Origin: CAZMJG01 sp964576365
Lineage (GTDB): Bacteria > Patescibacteriota > Microgenomatia > UBA1406 > GWC2-37-13
Reading direction: 5' to 3'
DNA length: 42,291 nucleotides
NCBI GenBank assembly: GCA_964576365.1
Contig: CAZNUT010000004.1
Span: forward strand, 1-42,291
Part shown: positions 25,160-36,022 of the stretch, piece by piece
Numbering within the stretch: the stretch's first letter is position 1
Layout: each line of letters starts with the position of its first letter
Notes under the pieces: generated by a model
Database searches by the model: none
Seen by the model: the letters and a program-made list of their open reading frames with translations, nothing else
Told to the model about the DNA's origin: nothing
Program-made: the position numbers and the translations under genes

Positions 25160-26041
25160 TTATCCCACCGACTCCTTGGCTGTTATCATGTCAAGCAATT
25201 CATAAGTAATTTTTTCCTGCCGGAGTCTGTTAGCTAGCAAAGTCATTTCGTTCATGAGAGAAGTGGCGTTATCTGTGGCGCTTTTCATAGCCATCATTCT
25301 GGCAGAATGCTCTACAGCTTCGCTACTTATCAATGCACCTCTTACCATCTGCTCAAGATAACTGAGAACTAGTTGCTCAATAAGTTTTTGTGAAGAGGGC
25401 TCAATTGTATGTTCAGTATTCAAGTTGCTTGGTTTGTCAGCTTCAGGCACTGGGCGAACTGAAGCGTCATATCTGAGAGATGCGAGCGGTAATATCTTTT
25501 CACAAGCTACTTCTGACCTTACACTGCTGATAAATTTGTTATATACGATCAAAACTTGCTTGTAGCTACCCGATCTGTATTGTTTCATTGCAAGATCAAA
25601 GATAGCTGTAGCCTCCATCGTCGGATTGGCATGAGTAAAATTTGCAATGATATGTATATCTTTCATTCGGGAAAGAGCTTGAGCTCCTTTATGACCAATG
25701 ACAATATAATCAGTATCTGCTCTCAGCAGATCATGAGAAATCATATACCTCAAAATATTCATATTAAATGCACCGGCAAGACCTTTATTTGAAGTAACAA
25801 GAATTGTTAAATTACGCGTTGCCAAAGATGTGTCAACACCTAAAATGTTCATTTCTTTCCCAGCGAGATCTGAGCTTAATTTTTTAATCAAAGATGTGAT
25901 TCCTGCCCGGTAAGGCCTACTTTCTATTTCTGACTGTTGAGCTTTTCGCATCTTTACAGCCGAAACCATCTGCATGGCTTTGGTGATTTTTTTTACATTC
26001 TTGATTGATTTGATTTTTTTTCGGACAACTCTGAGATTCAT
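25160..26041 (-). CDS. atpG: ATP synthase gamma subunit
   Basis: Central rotor shaft of F1. The 293 residues have the conserved N-terminal helix (LRVVRKKIKSIKNVKKITKAMQMVSAVKMRKAQ, interrupted in print by none of its family gaps), the Rossmann-like middle with TSNKGLAGAFN, and the C-terminal helix EHSARMMAMKSATDNATSLMNEMTL that enters the alpha-beta ring. A Ser/Pro/Thr-rich stretch (residues about 205-225) is longer than in most. It starts six bases after atpA. Confidence 0.97.
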   Translation of the reverse strand: MNLRVVRKKIKSIKNVKKITKAMQMVSAVKMRKAQQSEIESRPYRAGITSLIKKLSSDLAGKEMNILGVDTSLATRNLTILVTSNKGLAGAFNMNILRYMISHDLLRADTDYIVIGHKGAQALSRMKDIHIIANFTHANPTMEATAIFDLAMKQYRSGSYKQVLIVYNKFISSVRSEVACEKILPLASLRYDASVRPVPEADKPSNLNTEHTIEPSSQKLIEQLVLSYLEQMVRGALISSEAVEHSARMMAMKSATDNATSLMNEMTLLANRLRQEKITYELLDMITAKESVG

Positions 26042-26047
26042 ACAGGA

Positions 26048-27562
26048 TTAGGAAACAGTTGTAGATGAGACGCTTTCTGAAATAAAAGCAGCAAGACTTT
26101 TTTCGTTTTCTTCTGAAAGGTCTCGCTGGGTGTTAATATCTTTGATTACTTTTGGCAACTGTCGTTTTATATCTTCGAGAAGCTTTTGTTCAAAATCAAC
26201 CACTTTTTGAAGTGGAAGAGTATCAAGATAGCCTTTTGAAGCAGTCCATATAGATATTACTTGTGATGCTAAATCATATGGTTGATTTTGCTTTTGTTTG
26301 AGAATTTGTGTCGTTTTTGCCCCTCTATTTAAGAATTTTTTTGTCTCTTCATCAAGGTCGGATTCAAATTGAGAAAAAGCACTTAACTCTCTATATTGAG
26401 CTAAATCGAGCTTCAATTTACCCGCTACTTTTTTCATAGCCTTAGATTGGGCAGAAGAACCCACACGAGAAACTGAAAGCCCTACGTTGATTGCCGGACG
26501 GATACCCGCATTAAAAAGATCTGTCTCTAAAAATATTTGACCATCAGTAATAGAAATTACATTCGTCGGAATATAGGCTGAAACATCATTTTCAAGAGTC
26601 TCAATGATAGGAAGACTGGTAATCGAACCTCCACCATAGTCTTCATGAATTCTGGCAGATCGCTCCAATAAACGAGAATGCAAATAAAATACATCTCCAG
26701 GGTACGCTTCTCTTCCAGCGGGCCTTCGCAATATAAGCGAAACTTGCCTATATGCCCACGCATGCTTGGTCAAATCATCATAAATGATGAGCACATCTTT
26801 GCCTTGATCCATAAAGTATTCAGCAACTGCTGTAGCGGAATATGGTGCAAGATACTGAAGAGAAGCTGGGTCTGATGCAGATGAATTCACAATAACTGTA
26901 TAATCTAAAGCTCCTTTTTCTTTCAACAGTTCTGATACAGCAGCTATTTTGGAACTTTTCTGACCTATAGCGCAGTATATACAAATCACATTTTGATCTT
27001 TTTGGTTAATGATGGTGTCTATAGCTAAAGTTGTTTTACCGGTCCCTCTATCGCCAATAATAAGCTCTCTTTGACCTCTACCAATAGGAACGAGGGCGTC
27101 TATAGCTTTTATACCCGTTTGCAATGGTACTGAGACTGATTTTCTTCTTACGATGCCAGGAGCCATACGTTCGACCTGGTAATATGTGGATGACTTGATA
27201 TCAGATCCAGTATCAAGCTGTTGCATGAGCGGATTGACAACACGGCCCAAAAGTGCATCTGTGACAGGAATTGCGAGCGTGCGGCCAACAGCTGTAGCTG
27301 TTTGTCCTGCAGTAATCTGTAAATAATCACCAAGAACGATGGTTCCAACTGTTTCTTCGGTTAAGTCTATGACCATGCCATAAACTCCATTGGTAAATTT
27401 AATCAAATCACCGTATGCAATGTGAGTAAGACCTGTGAGAGTAACGACTCCATCCTTAACTTCTTCAACAGTACCTATATCCACTGCAACTCCTTTTTTA
27501 GCTTTATTTTTTGCAGCTATTTCTGCTTCGATTTCTGCGATAAACTGGTTAAGCTGATTCAT
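26048..27562 (-). CDS. atpA: ATP synthase alpha subunit
   Basis: Non-catalytic nucleotide-binding subunit of F1. The 504 residues show P-loop [57 protein letters not shown] and the alpha signature [17 protein letters not shown]. The N-terminal segment, which normally binds the delta subunit, is charged and short ([24 protein letters not shown]). This matters because delta here lacks the domain that would bind it. The start overlaps the end of atpH by 14 bases, so translation is coupled. Confidence 0.98.
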   Translation of the reverse strand: MNQLNQFIAEIEAEIAAKNKAKKGVAVDIGTVEEVKDGVVTLTGLTHIAYGDLIKFTNGVYGMVIDLTEETVGTIVLGDYLQITAGQTATAVGRTLAIPVTDALLGRVVNPLMQQLDTGSDIKSSTYYQVERMAPGIVRRKSVSVPLQTGIKAIDALVPIGRGQRELIIGDRGTGKTTLAIDTIINQKDQNVICIYCAIGQKSSKIAAVSELLKEKGALDYTVIVNSSASDPASLQYLAPYSATAVAEYFMDQGKDVLIIYDDLTKHAWAYRQVSLILRRPAGREAYPGDVFYLHSRLLERSARIHEDYGGGSITSLPIIETLENDVSAYIPTNVISITDGQIFLETDLFNAGIRPAINVGLSVSRVGSSAQSKAMKKVAGKLKLDLAQYRELSAFSQFESDLDEETKKFLNRGAKTTQILKQKQNQPYDLASQVISIWTASKGYLDTLPLQKVVDFEQKLLEDIKRQLPKVIKDINTQRDLSEENEKSLAAFISESVSSTTVS

Positions 27563-27839
27563 ACAACAAATGCTGTAATGTTTGTAACTCTGATTTGAGT
27601 GAAAAGTCGATCATGCGGGAACCATATTTGATAATAACTCCTGCTAATAGAGACTGATCAACTTCAAAATGAAGAATAGCTTTTTCAAGACCACCGATTT
27701 TTGCCTTCAACTCGGACACTTCTTTTTCATCAAGAGAATAAGCGGAAATAATCGTAACCAATGGATGTCTATCAACCTCCAATAGTTTTTTTCGAATATA
27801 CTCTTTAATCTCGGTTTTGAGCTGAGGATCTATATGCAT
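27549..27839 (-). CDS. atpH: ATP synthase delta subunit, C-terminal domain only
   Basis: Peripheral-stalk protein joining F1 to the b subunits. At 96 residues it is about half the usual length (~180). Position in the operon and the C-terminal pattern ([58 protein letters not shown] in pieces) identify it: this is the C-terminal beta-alpha domain that binds b, while the N-terminal six-helix bundle that binds alpha is missing. The gene starts with ATG four bases after atpF and overlaps atpA by 14 bases, so there is no room for a lost N-terminal half in the same frame. Confidence 0.85.
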   Translation of the reverse strand: MHIDPQLKTEIKEYIRKKLLEVDRHPLVTIISAYSLDEKEVSELKAKIGGLEKAILHFEVDQSLLAGVIIKYGSRMIDFSLKSELQTLQHLLYESA

Positions 27840-27843
27840 AACA

Positions 27844-28353
27844 TCAAGATGTTTCCAGTTTTGTATCTTTTGGAATATGGTTGATAATATGTTGTGTTAT
27901 TGTTTTTTTTGCTTCAGGAGTAAGATACTCTTCAAATGCTTTTTGTAATACTGCAGAGCTCACCTCAGCAACCTGTTGTCTCATATCTTTCATCAATGTC
28001 ATACGTTCTTCTTCAAGTTGGGATTTTGCTTTTGTGATAAGTTCCTGAGATTCTTTTTTAGCTGCTTGTATAACTTCGTTTTTGACCGTCTCTGCTTGTA
28101 TTTTTCCAGCTTCAACAGCTGAATCAAGAATTTTTTTTCGCTCTCGAGCAAGCTTCTTATTTTCTTCCTCCAGACTGTGTTGTCTTGATTGTAGCTCTTC
28201 AGAAAGTTTCTCTCTCAATTCTTCATCCTTTTTTTGGGATTGCAACATGCGCAAAAAAGGCTTTGAAATGAATTTTTGAAACACAATATAAAACAAAGCA
28301 AAATTAACTATCTGGGCAGTTATCAGCTTGTAATCAATTCCTAAGTTCTCCAT
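27844..28353 (-). CDS. atpF: ATP synthase b subunit
   Basis: Peripheral stalk of the synthase: one N-terminal membrane helix (ITAQIVNFALFYIVFQKFI) followed by a long charged coiled coil (residues about 40-150, rich in Glu, Lys and Gln) reaching up to F1. The ATG at 28353 (MENLGIDYKL) is chosen over an in-frame TTG two codons earlier. About 169 residues, normal length. It lies between atpE and the short atpH. Confidence 0.95.
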   Translation of the reverse strand: MENLGIDYKLITAQIVNFALFYIVFQKFISKPFLRMLQSQKKDEELREKLSEELQSRQHSLEEENKKLARERKKILDSAVEAGKIQAETVKNEVIQAAKKESQELITKAKSQLEEERMTLMKDMRQQVAEVSSAVLQKAFEEYLTPEAKKTITQHIINHIPKDTKLETS

Positions 28354-28382
28354 AATCAATTAAAAGATTGGTAATAAGCTTA

Positions 28383-29479
<1,097 letters not shown>

Positions 29480-29566
29480 GATTCTATGTTAACTTATTTT
29501 AAGCACTGCAGCAATTTTAACAGCTGAAGATGTTCTAAGAAAGGCATATCTATGATGTATTGAGTA

Positions 29567-32500
29567 TCATACCCTATCATCAAGATTTACTGCCTTTTCT
29601 AGAATTATACTACATTGACCTTCTTTATCTGTCACTTTTCCTTTCACCAGGATAACACAATTCATCCTCAATGCATTTTTAAGTTTTTGATATGTTGAAG
29701 GAAAAACAACAAGCTCAATGGTACCAGTCACATCATTCATGCTCAAAAACAACATTTCTGATCCGTCTTTTTTTGTTTTTATCACTTTTCGTGCAGTTAT
29801 CGTACCTGCTATAATAACATACTTTCCTACATCGTCTTTTGAAATTTCAGAAATATGTTTATTGATTTTGGCTTTTATAATCTCTTGATGTTTATCAAGT
29901 GGATTTCGAGTAATAAGAAAACCAATAACCTCCTTTTCAAAAGCGATTAATGTATTTTCATCTAGTTCAGGTAATAAAGCAAAATTATCTGTAATAAAAT
30001 GTCTACTATCTTGCTGTGCAAATAAACCAAATTGTCCGCTTGCCTGTGAATCTTTATACGATGTGACCTCTTTCACGGCGAATGGATAATACGCAAGCAA
30101 ACTAGCCTTGTTGCCAAACTGATCAAATGCACCGGCTTTAATAAGGCTTTCCATTGTTTTTTTATTTACTTTTCTCGTATCAACACGGGAAAGAAAATCA
30201 CGAAAACTCACAAATGGACCATGTCCCTCCCGTGCTGCAATGATAGACTCTATTGCTGCAGATCCAACATGTTTGAGAGCTGACAATCCAAAACGAATAG
30301 AAGTACCTTCAATAGAAAATTTCTCTACAGATTTATTGATATCGGGCGGGAGAACGGGTATCGTAAGTCTTTTGGCCTCTTCAAGAGCCTGTGTCATCTT
30401 GAGTTCTCGTTGAGGACCCGCTACCCCTTGAAGTTCCGCTGTCATGAGTGCGGTCATAAATTCTACGGTATAGTTGGCTTTCATATAGGCGGTCCAGTAA
30501 GCGATAAGAGCGTATGACGCGGCGTGGGATTTATTAAAACCGTAGGCTGCGAACTTTTCAATAAAGCCAAATACTTCTTCAGCTAGCTTTTTAGTATATC
30601 CGTGGCGGGCAGCACCATCAATAAATTTCTTTTTTCCCTCCTCCATCAGTTTTTTCTTTTTTTTACCCACTGCCATACGCAGCAAATCGGCTTCGCTTTT
30701 TGAAAATTTTGCGAGTTTCACCGCAATATCCATAACTTGTTCCTGATAAACCAAAATACCATACGTTTCTTCAAGAATTGACTTAAGATCGGGGTGAACA
30801 TATTTTATTTTTTTACTATTGAGCTTACCAGCTATAAACTGAGGAATAAGGTCCATAGGTCCCGGACGATATAGGGCCACCATGGCTGTAATATCACTGA
30901 GTTTTGTGGGTTTCAATTCTCTGGCAAGACGGCGCATTCCAGCAGACTCGAGCTGAAATACACCTACAGTCTCTCCAGCACCTATAAGGTCGTAGGCTTT
31001 TTTGTCTGTTAGGGGAACTTCGTGTATATCTATCATTTGCCCGGTAGATTGTTTAACAAACCCCAATGCTTCCTCTAAGATAGACAAATTTCTGAGTCCG
31101 AGGATGTCAGCTTTGACCAGTCCCACAGCTTTATTTTCTGAAACAGCATTTAAGTCCAGACTATACATGTCAAATTGGGTAATAATCCTTCCTTCTTTAT
31201 TATCCCGTTGAAGCGGCACGTACTCAACAAGCGGCTTGTCAGCGACCACTACACCAGCTGCATGTACTGAAAAGTGGCGAGGAAGACTCTCAACTTTGAG
31301 CGCCACATCTATCACTTTTTTCACATCCTCTTCTGAATTATAAGCAAGTTTTAGCGCTGCAGATTCTTCCAGGGCTCGGGATATAGACATCGGAAAACCT
31401 TGTTTTCCCTCAGGAATCATTTTTGCTATACGATCTCCTTGCGCATACGTCTGACCCAAAGCACGAGCCACATCTCGAATAGCCAGTCTTGCCTCCATTG
31501 TGCCGAATGTGATGATCTGGGCTACTTTGTCTTCACCATATGTTTCACATATATATTTGATCACCTCATCACGCCGTTTGTCTGAAAAATCGATATCGAT
31601 ATCAGGAGGCGTTGGGCGATCTGGATTCAAAAATCGCTCAAAGGGCAAATTATATTCAAGCGGATTAATATCAGTGATTCGCAAAACATATGAAACTAAA
31701 GAACCAGCAGCCGATCCTCTTCCCGGGCCGACTGCAATACCTGTGTCTTTCGCCCAATTAACAACATCTTGTACAAACAAAAAGTACTTTGCATACCCTT
31801 TTTTTTGAATAATGTCCAGCTCATATCTCAATCGCTCATCTACCAATTTCTGATCATATCCTCGCACTCTTTTCTTTTTCTTTTCTACCAGTTGAGCCAA
31901 AAAATCATCCGGTGTCACATCGGGTGGCAGATCGCATTTGGGAAGCACGAGTGATCCGTATGGTATCTCAAGATCACACTTTTCCGCAATTTTGAGAGTA
32001 TTTTCTATGGCTTCCGGCAAATCTACAAACGCGGCTTTCATTTCTTGTGGTGATTTGAAATAAAAATCCGGGTTGTCATACATTGTGAGAGGTCTGTTTT
32101 TTTCAAAAATCGTGCGTTGTGTCTGAATGCACAGTAAAATTTCCTGTGCATAAGCATCGCTTTGTTCGAGATAATGGACATCATTTGTAGCCACAATCGG
32201 TATGCCAAATTTGCGAGAAAACTCAACCAAAGACTCATTCACTTTATCCTGCATTTCCATCTGCGGGTGACGCTGTAGTTCTAGATAAAAATCATCTTTA
32301 AAAAGATCGTGATATTTTTGTATTGTTTCTTCGGCTTTTTGAGGTTGGTCCTGTAAAATAAGATGGGGTATTTCTCCATTCAGACAGCTTGAAGTAACAA
32401 TAAGACCTTCATGATATTGTGAAAGCAATTCCCAGTCAATTCGTGGTTTGTAATAAAATCCTTCCAGATTCGCAAGCGTGACAAGGCGAATAAGATTTTT

Positions 32501-32794
32501 ATATCCTGTCAGATTTTTTGCGATGGTGAGCAAATGGTGGTATTTCTTTTCCCCTTCCGCTGCATGAACCTTGCGGCTACCTGTTGTGATATAGAGTTCA
32601 CATCCGATAATGGGCTTTATACCAGCATCTTTTGCCTGAATAAAAAATTGGAATGCGCCATACAAAGCTCCATGATCCGTGAGAGCGACGGCTGGCATTT
32701 CGTATTCTTTTGCTTTTTTGATAATATCCTTGATTCGACACATTCCGTCAAGAAGTGAGTATTCTGAATGAGTATGAAGATGGACAAAAGACAT
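29567..32794 (-). CDS. dnaE: DNA polymerase III alpha subunit
   Basis: Replicative DNA polymerase of the C family. The 1075 residues show the N-terminal PHP domain (FVHLHTHSEYSLLDGMCRI in pieces, LTDHGALYGAF), the catalytic palm with GPGRGSAAGSLVSYVL and PDIDIDFSDKRRDEVI (two catalytic aspartates), KADILGLRNLSILEEA, the fingers region QEQVMDIA, GFNKSHAASYALIAYWTAY, and a C-terminal OB fold (VIIAGTITARKVIKTKKDG). No exonuclease domain is present, as expected for DnaE rather than PolC. TATACT lies six bases before the ATG, next to a tandem 7-base repeat. Confidence 0.98.
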   Translation of the reverse strand: MSFVHLHTHSEYSLLDGMCRIKDIIKKAKEYEMPAVALTDHGALYGAFQFFIQAKDAGIKPIIGCELYITTGSRKVHAAEGEKKYHHLLTIAKNLTGYKNLIRLVTLANLEGFYYKPRIDWELLSQYHEGLIVTSSCLNGEIPHLILQDQPQKAEETIQKYHDLFKDDFYLELQRHPQMEMQDKVNESLVEFSRKFGIPIVATNDVHYLEQSDAYAQEILLCIQTQRTIFEKNRPLTMYDNPDFYFKSPQEMKAAFVDLPEAIENTLKIAEKCDLEIPYGSLVLPKCDLPPDVTPDDFLAQLVEKKKKRVRGYDQKLVDERLRYELDIIQKKGYAKYFLFVQDVVNWAKDTGIAVGPGRGSAAGSLVSYVLRITDINPLEYNLPFERFLNPDRPTPPDIDIDFSDKRRDEVIKYICETYGEDKVAQIITFGTMEARLAIRDVARALGQTYAQGDRIAKMIPEGKQGFPMSISRALEESAALKLAYNSEEDVKKVIDVALKVESLPRHFSVHAAGVVVADKPLVEYVPLQRDNKEGRIITQFDMYSLDLNAVSENKAVGLVKADILGLRNLSILEEALGFVKQSTGQMIDIHEVPLTDKKAYDLIGAGETVGVFQLESAGMRRLARELKPTKLSDITAMVALYRPGPMDLIPQFIAGKLNSKKIKYVHPDLKSILEETYGILVYQEQVMDIAVKLAKFSKSEADLLRMAVGKKKKKLMEEGKKKFIDGAARHGYTKKLAEEVFGFIEKFAAYGFNKSHAASYALIAYWTAYMKANYTVEFMTALMTAELQGVAGPQRELKMTQALEEAKRLTIPVLPPDINKSVEKFSIEGTSIRFGLSALKHVGSAAIESIIAAREGHGPFVSFRDFLSRVDTRKVNKKTMESLIKAGAFDQFGNKASLLAYYPFAVKEVTSYKDSQASGQFGLFAQQDSRHFITDNFALLPELDENTLIAFEKEVIGFLITRNPLDKHQEIIKAKINKHISEISKDDVGKYVIIAGTITARKVIKTKKDGSEMLFLSMNDVTGTIELVVFPSTYQKLKNALRMNCVILVKGKVTDKEGQCSIILEKAVNLDDRV

Positions 32795-32800
32795 GCAGAT

Positions 32801-32806
32801 AGTATA
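32801..32806 (-). promoter_or_regulatory. -10 box TATACT, 6 bases before dnaE ATG
   Basis: Minus-strand TATACT with a six-base gap to the ATG. Its upstream edge overlaps the 7-base repeat array at 32805-32839, which fills the place of the -35 region. Confidence 0.5.
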
Positions 32807-32839
32807 TCAGTAAACGGTTATCAGCAAACAGAAGACAAT
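32805..32839 (-). repeat. 7-base tandem repeat array in the dnaE promoter
   Basis: Plus-strand units tatcagt, aaacggt, tatcagc, aaacaga, agacaat: alternating units in a 14-base higher period. It lies between gatB and dnaE, directly upstream of the dnaE -10 box. Confidence 0.6.
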
Positions 32840-32860
32840 ATCACTTTGAAAAAACCAGAA

Positions 32861-34228
32861 TTATTTTGCTAATTTCTCTTCTAATTTTGTACGAACTGTT
32901 GTGGCATCCGCCTGACCTTTCATCTCTTTCATCACAAATCCAATCAATGGATTTAAGGCATTCACTTTCCCGGATTTATAGTCTGATACTAATTTTTCAT
33001 TGTGTGTAACAACATCGGTTACAACTTGTGTCAAGCGACCTTCATCTATTTGTTTTGGCATACTCATCATTTCGATCTGCTTTATATCTTCAGGCTCATT
33101 AAAAGTCAGAAGTGAACGCTTATTTATAATGAAATTTGCAACTTGCTGAGGTTTGATAGATAATGAAATCTGTTTTTTTAACGATAGAAAGTACTCATAT
33201 AACTTCATATCATGTGACAAAATAAAGGCATCCTGATACTTCAAACCTTCTCCTAACAATAGGGTTAATGTATCAGCTGGCAAAGGAGGAATCCCGCTAC
33301 TGATACGTTCAATCTGTTCTTTTGTAAATTCTATTGGTGGTATATCTGGCTCAGGGAAATAGCGATAATCATGAGCATTTTCTTTGGATCGCTGGGAATA
33401 TGTTTCTCCTTTTTTTTCATCATACCCTCTCGTCTCTTGAGGTGGTTTTTCACCTTTTTCGAGTATCTCCTGCTGTCTCTTGAGTTCAAAATCAATAGCT
33501 TTTTTGGCAAAATTAAATGAATTAATATTTTTGACTTCCACTTTATAGTCGGGCAATTCAAACTCGGCATTTTTACCTTTTACCTCTTCACTTTTTACTT
33601 CTCTAAGAGATATATTGGGTTCCATGCGCATACTCCCTTTTTCCATGTCTGCATCCGAGACATCAAGTGTGCGAATAATCGCATGAAGCTCCTCAAGAAA
33701 CGCTTTAACATCGTCAGAGTTGTCAAAATCAGGCTCCGTGACAATTTCTACCAATGGCACGCTGGAGCGATTAAAATCCACAAGTGTATCCTGTCCTACA
33801 TGAGTCAGCTTACCCGTATCCTCTTCGAGGTGAATTCGATGTATACGAAAGCGTTTTGTACGCGGCTTGCCAGAACTGTCATTTTTTAAGGGAGGAAGAA
33901 TAAGATCGAGATATCCATCAGTTGCTACTGGCTGATCAAACTGACTGATCTGATAGCCCTTAGCCAAATCAGGATAAAAATAGTGTTTGCGGTCAAATTT
34001 AGTATGAAGGTTGATCTTGCAATGAAATGCGCGACCTATACGGACAGTCCATTCTAAAGCAGTCTTATTTGGTACCGGCAATGCTCCTGGCATGCCAAGA
34101 CAGACGGGACAGGTATTTGTATTAGGCTCTTTTCCAAAATAATCAGCCGAACACTGACAAAACATTTTAGATTTTGTTTTCAGCTCGACATGAATTTCCA
34201 GTCCTATGACAGGTTGATAGTTAGACAT
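32861..34228 (-). CDS. gatB: Asp-tRNA(Asn)/Glu-tRNA(Gln) amidotransferase subunit B
   Basis: Binds the mischarged tRNA and phosphorylates its side chain before amidation. The 455 residues show VIGLEIHVELKTKSKMFCQC with the zinc cysteines (CQC ... CPVC), KHYFYPDLAKGYQISQFDQP, DFNRSSVPLVEIVTEPD, and the C-terminal tail domain with NPLIGFVMKEMKGQADATTV. Between NISLRE and YKVEVKNINSF there are about ten more residues than usual (209-220), encoded by five 7-base repeats (33568-33602). The start overlaps gatA by eight bases. Confidence 0.97.
   Translation of the reverse strand: MSNYQPVIGLEIHVELKTKSKMFCQCSADYFGKEPNTNTCPVCLGMPGALPVPNKTALEWTVRIGRAFHCKINLHTKFDRKHYFYPDLAKGYQISQFDQPVATDGYLDLILPPLKNDSSGKPRTKRFRIHRIHLEEDTGKLTHVGQDTLVDFNRSSVPLVEIVTEPDFDNSDDVKAFLEELHAIIRTLDVSDADMEKGSMRMEPNISLREVKSEEVKGKNAEFELPDYKVEVKNINSFNFAKKAIDFELKRQQEILEKGEKPPQETRGYDEKKGETYSQRSKENAHDYRYFPEPDIPPIEFTKEQIERISSGIPPLPADTLTLLLGEGLKYQDAFILSHDMKLYEYFLSLKKQISLSIKPQQVANFIINKRSLLTFNEPEDIKQIEMMSMPKQIDEGRLTQVVTDVVTHNEKLVSDYKSGKVNALNPLIGFVMKEMKGQADATTVRTKLEEKLAK
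33568..33602 (-). repeat. five degenerate 7-base repeats inside gatB
   Basis: Plus-strand units cattttt, acctttt, acctctt, cactttt, tacttct (consensus nActttt). They encode EVKSEEVKGKNA in a loop of GatB where other GatB proteins are shorter. Confidence 0.7.
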
Positions 34229-35606
34229 AATTTGCTACTCCTTTTTTAACAACATCAAAAAACTGAGTTTCTTTTTCAAATTGATACGCTAAATTTAAGA
34301 TGTCACCTTCCTGAAAATAATTTCCCATAATTTGAAGCCCTACTGGCAACCCATTTTTGTCCAGACCGCAAGGGATACTGATAGCCGGCGTCCCCGCGAC
34401 AGCAGCCGCTTCATTGAGTACATCCATCGTCTCACCAAAAAATGGATACTTTTCAAATTCTCCTAATGTAAGAGCTGTAATTGGTGTAGGTGAAGCAACG
34501 ATGAGGTCAACATCCCGAAACACACGTTTTAGATCCTCAATGATGAGAGTTTTTACTTTTTGAGCTTTTTGATAGTATGAATCGTAGTGACCGTAGGAAA
34601 GTGTGTATGTACCGAGCATGATGCGGCGTTTCGCTTCTGCTGAAAAAGTATGTCTGTCTCCTCCATATCGTACTCCATCATACCGTGCTAGATTTGAAGA
34701 TACTTCTGCACGTTGTAAAATAGTATAAACAGAAATGGAATAGGAAGGTGACAGTAATGAAACTCGTTTTATTTTATGCCCCATTTTTTCTAGTATGGAG
34801 AGCGATTGTTCGATAGATTTTTGGACTTCCGGGTCCAAATCTTTCATATATTCATCGGGCACACCGATCGTGTATGTTTTTTTCTCAGTCATCTGCTTAC
34901 GATAATCAGGAACAGACTCTGTGGAAGAAGTAGCATCGAATGGATCATGTCCCGCGATCACCTGCAGAAGCAAAGCTGAGTCTTCGACGCTCAAAGTCAT
35001 AGGTCCTGGACAATCAAATGATGACCCCATAGCGATCACTCCATAACGAGAGACACGGCCGTATGTCGGCTTCAAGCCTACGATACCACACCATGCTGCC
35101 GGCTGACGGATAGACCCTGCAGTTTCAGAGCCTATTGCCGCGGGGGCGAGATATGCGGATACTGCAGCAGCAGATCCTCCTGACGACCCTCCTGGGGCGC
35201 GACTCGTGTCCCATGGATTTGTCGTTGGCCCAAAATCAGAAGTTTCGGTAGATGAACCATGTGCCCACGCATCCATGTTGGTTTTACCGAGTATCAGGGC
35301 TCCCTCTTGTAACAACCGATGAGTGACTGTTGATTCATAAGGCGGGACAAAATCTTTGAGCACATGTGCAGAAGCGGTTGTACGGATACCTGCTGTACAA
35401 AAATTGTCTTTTATGGCAAGCGGGATACCTGCCAACAATCCTTCCTTTGATTTCTTTTCTTCACAGATAGTCAAATAAGCGTTCAACTTGTCATTGTGTT
35501 TTTTGCTTCGACCGGCAAACTGATCAAATATCTCATGAGCAGAAATCTTATGCTGCTTCAAAAGATCAACAAGTTCGCTTAACGTATAAAAAGATAGAGT
35601 AGTCAT
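34221..35606 (-). CDS. gatA: Asp-tRNA(Asn)/Glu-tRNA(Gln) amidotransferase subunit A
   Basis: Amidase subunit that releases ammonia from glutamine or asparagine for GatB. The 461 residues carry the Ser-cisSer-Lys triad of the amidase signature family: Lys in LAIKDNFCTAGI, and the serines in PGGSSGGSAAAVSA and GSETAGSIRQPAAWCGIVG. LKPTYGRVSRYGVIAMGSSFD is typical of GatA. Starts four bases after gatC and overlaps gatB, so the gene order is gatC-gatA-gatB with coupled translation. Confidence 0.97.
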   Translation of the reverse strand: MTTLSFYTLSELVDLLKQHKISAHEIFDQFAGRSKKHNDKLNAYLTICEEKKSKEGLLAGIPLAIKDNFCTAGIRTTASAHVLKDFVPPYESTVTHRLLQEGALILGKTNMDAWAHGSSTETSDFGPTTNPWDTSRAPGGSSGGSAAAVSAYLAPAAIGSETAGSIRQPAAWCGIVGLKPTYGRVSRYGVIAMGSSFDCPGPMTLSVEDSALLLQVIAGHDPFDATSSTESVPDYRKQMTEKKTYTIGVPDEYMKDLDPEVQKSIEQSLSILEKMGHKIKRVSLLSPSYSISVYTILQRAEVSSNLARYDGVRYGGDRHTFSAEAKRRIMLGTYTLSYGHYDSYYQKAQKVKTLIIEDLKRVFRDVDLIVASPTPITALTLGEFEKYPFFGETMDVLNEAAAVAGTPAISIPCGLDKNGLPVGLQIMGNYFQEGDILNLAYQFEKETQFFDVVKKGVANYV

Positions 35607-35610
35607 AGTA

Positions 35611-35916
35611 TTACATGATACGCGGAACTACAAACTTACCGTCTTTTGTATCTTTTGCATTTTGCAGTGCTTGATTCTGAGATAACAATCGCTGATTTTC
35701 CATACCATCTATAAAAAATACATTTACCACCTGTGTTGAGTGAGATGTTGCCTTCACATTTGTTGTATCAAGCTCGTTCAGATTTTCCACATATGATACT
35801 GTCTGATCTAATTGCGTCCTGAACTTTTCTATCTCTGCTGTGTTTAAAAATAAACAAGCTAGTTTCGCAACCTGAAGCACATCATCATTTGTTAAAGCAA
35901 GGTGTGTAGAAGGCAT
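35611..35916 (-). CDS. gatC: Asp-tRNA(Asn)/Glu-tRNA(Gln) amidotransferase subunit C
   Basis: Small subunit that wraps around and stabilises the GatA-GatB pair. The 101 residues show the usual VLQVAKLACLFLNTAEIEKFRTQL helix region and the C-terminal KFVVPRIM. The ATG at 35916 (MPSTHLALTNDD) fits the family length and has TATCAT six bases upstream, so the longer open frame is not used. First gene of the gatCAB operon. Confidence 0.92.
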   Translation of the reverse strand: MPSTHLALTNDDVLQVAKLACLFLNTAEIEKFRTQLDQTVSYVENLNELDTTNVKATSHSTQVVNVFFIDGMENQRLLSQNQALQNAKDTKDGKFVVPRIM

Positions 35917-35922
35917 GGAGAT

Positions 35923-35928
35923 ATGATA
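35923..35928 (-). promoter_or_regulatory. -10-like TATCAT, 6 bases before gatC ATG
   Basis: Minus-strand TATCAT at the standard six-base gap; it decides the gatC start and predicts a leaderless gatCAB transcript. Confidence 0.45.
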
Positions 35929-36022
35929 GCAGGTGTTTTTCGAAATGCCAAGATAAATCATCATTCTATATTTCTACTCTCTACATCGGAATATAAAAAT
36001 CTGTTGAACGAATTTTATATTT

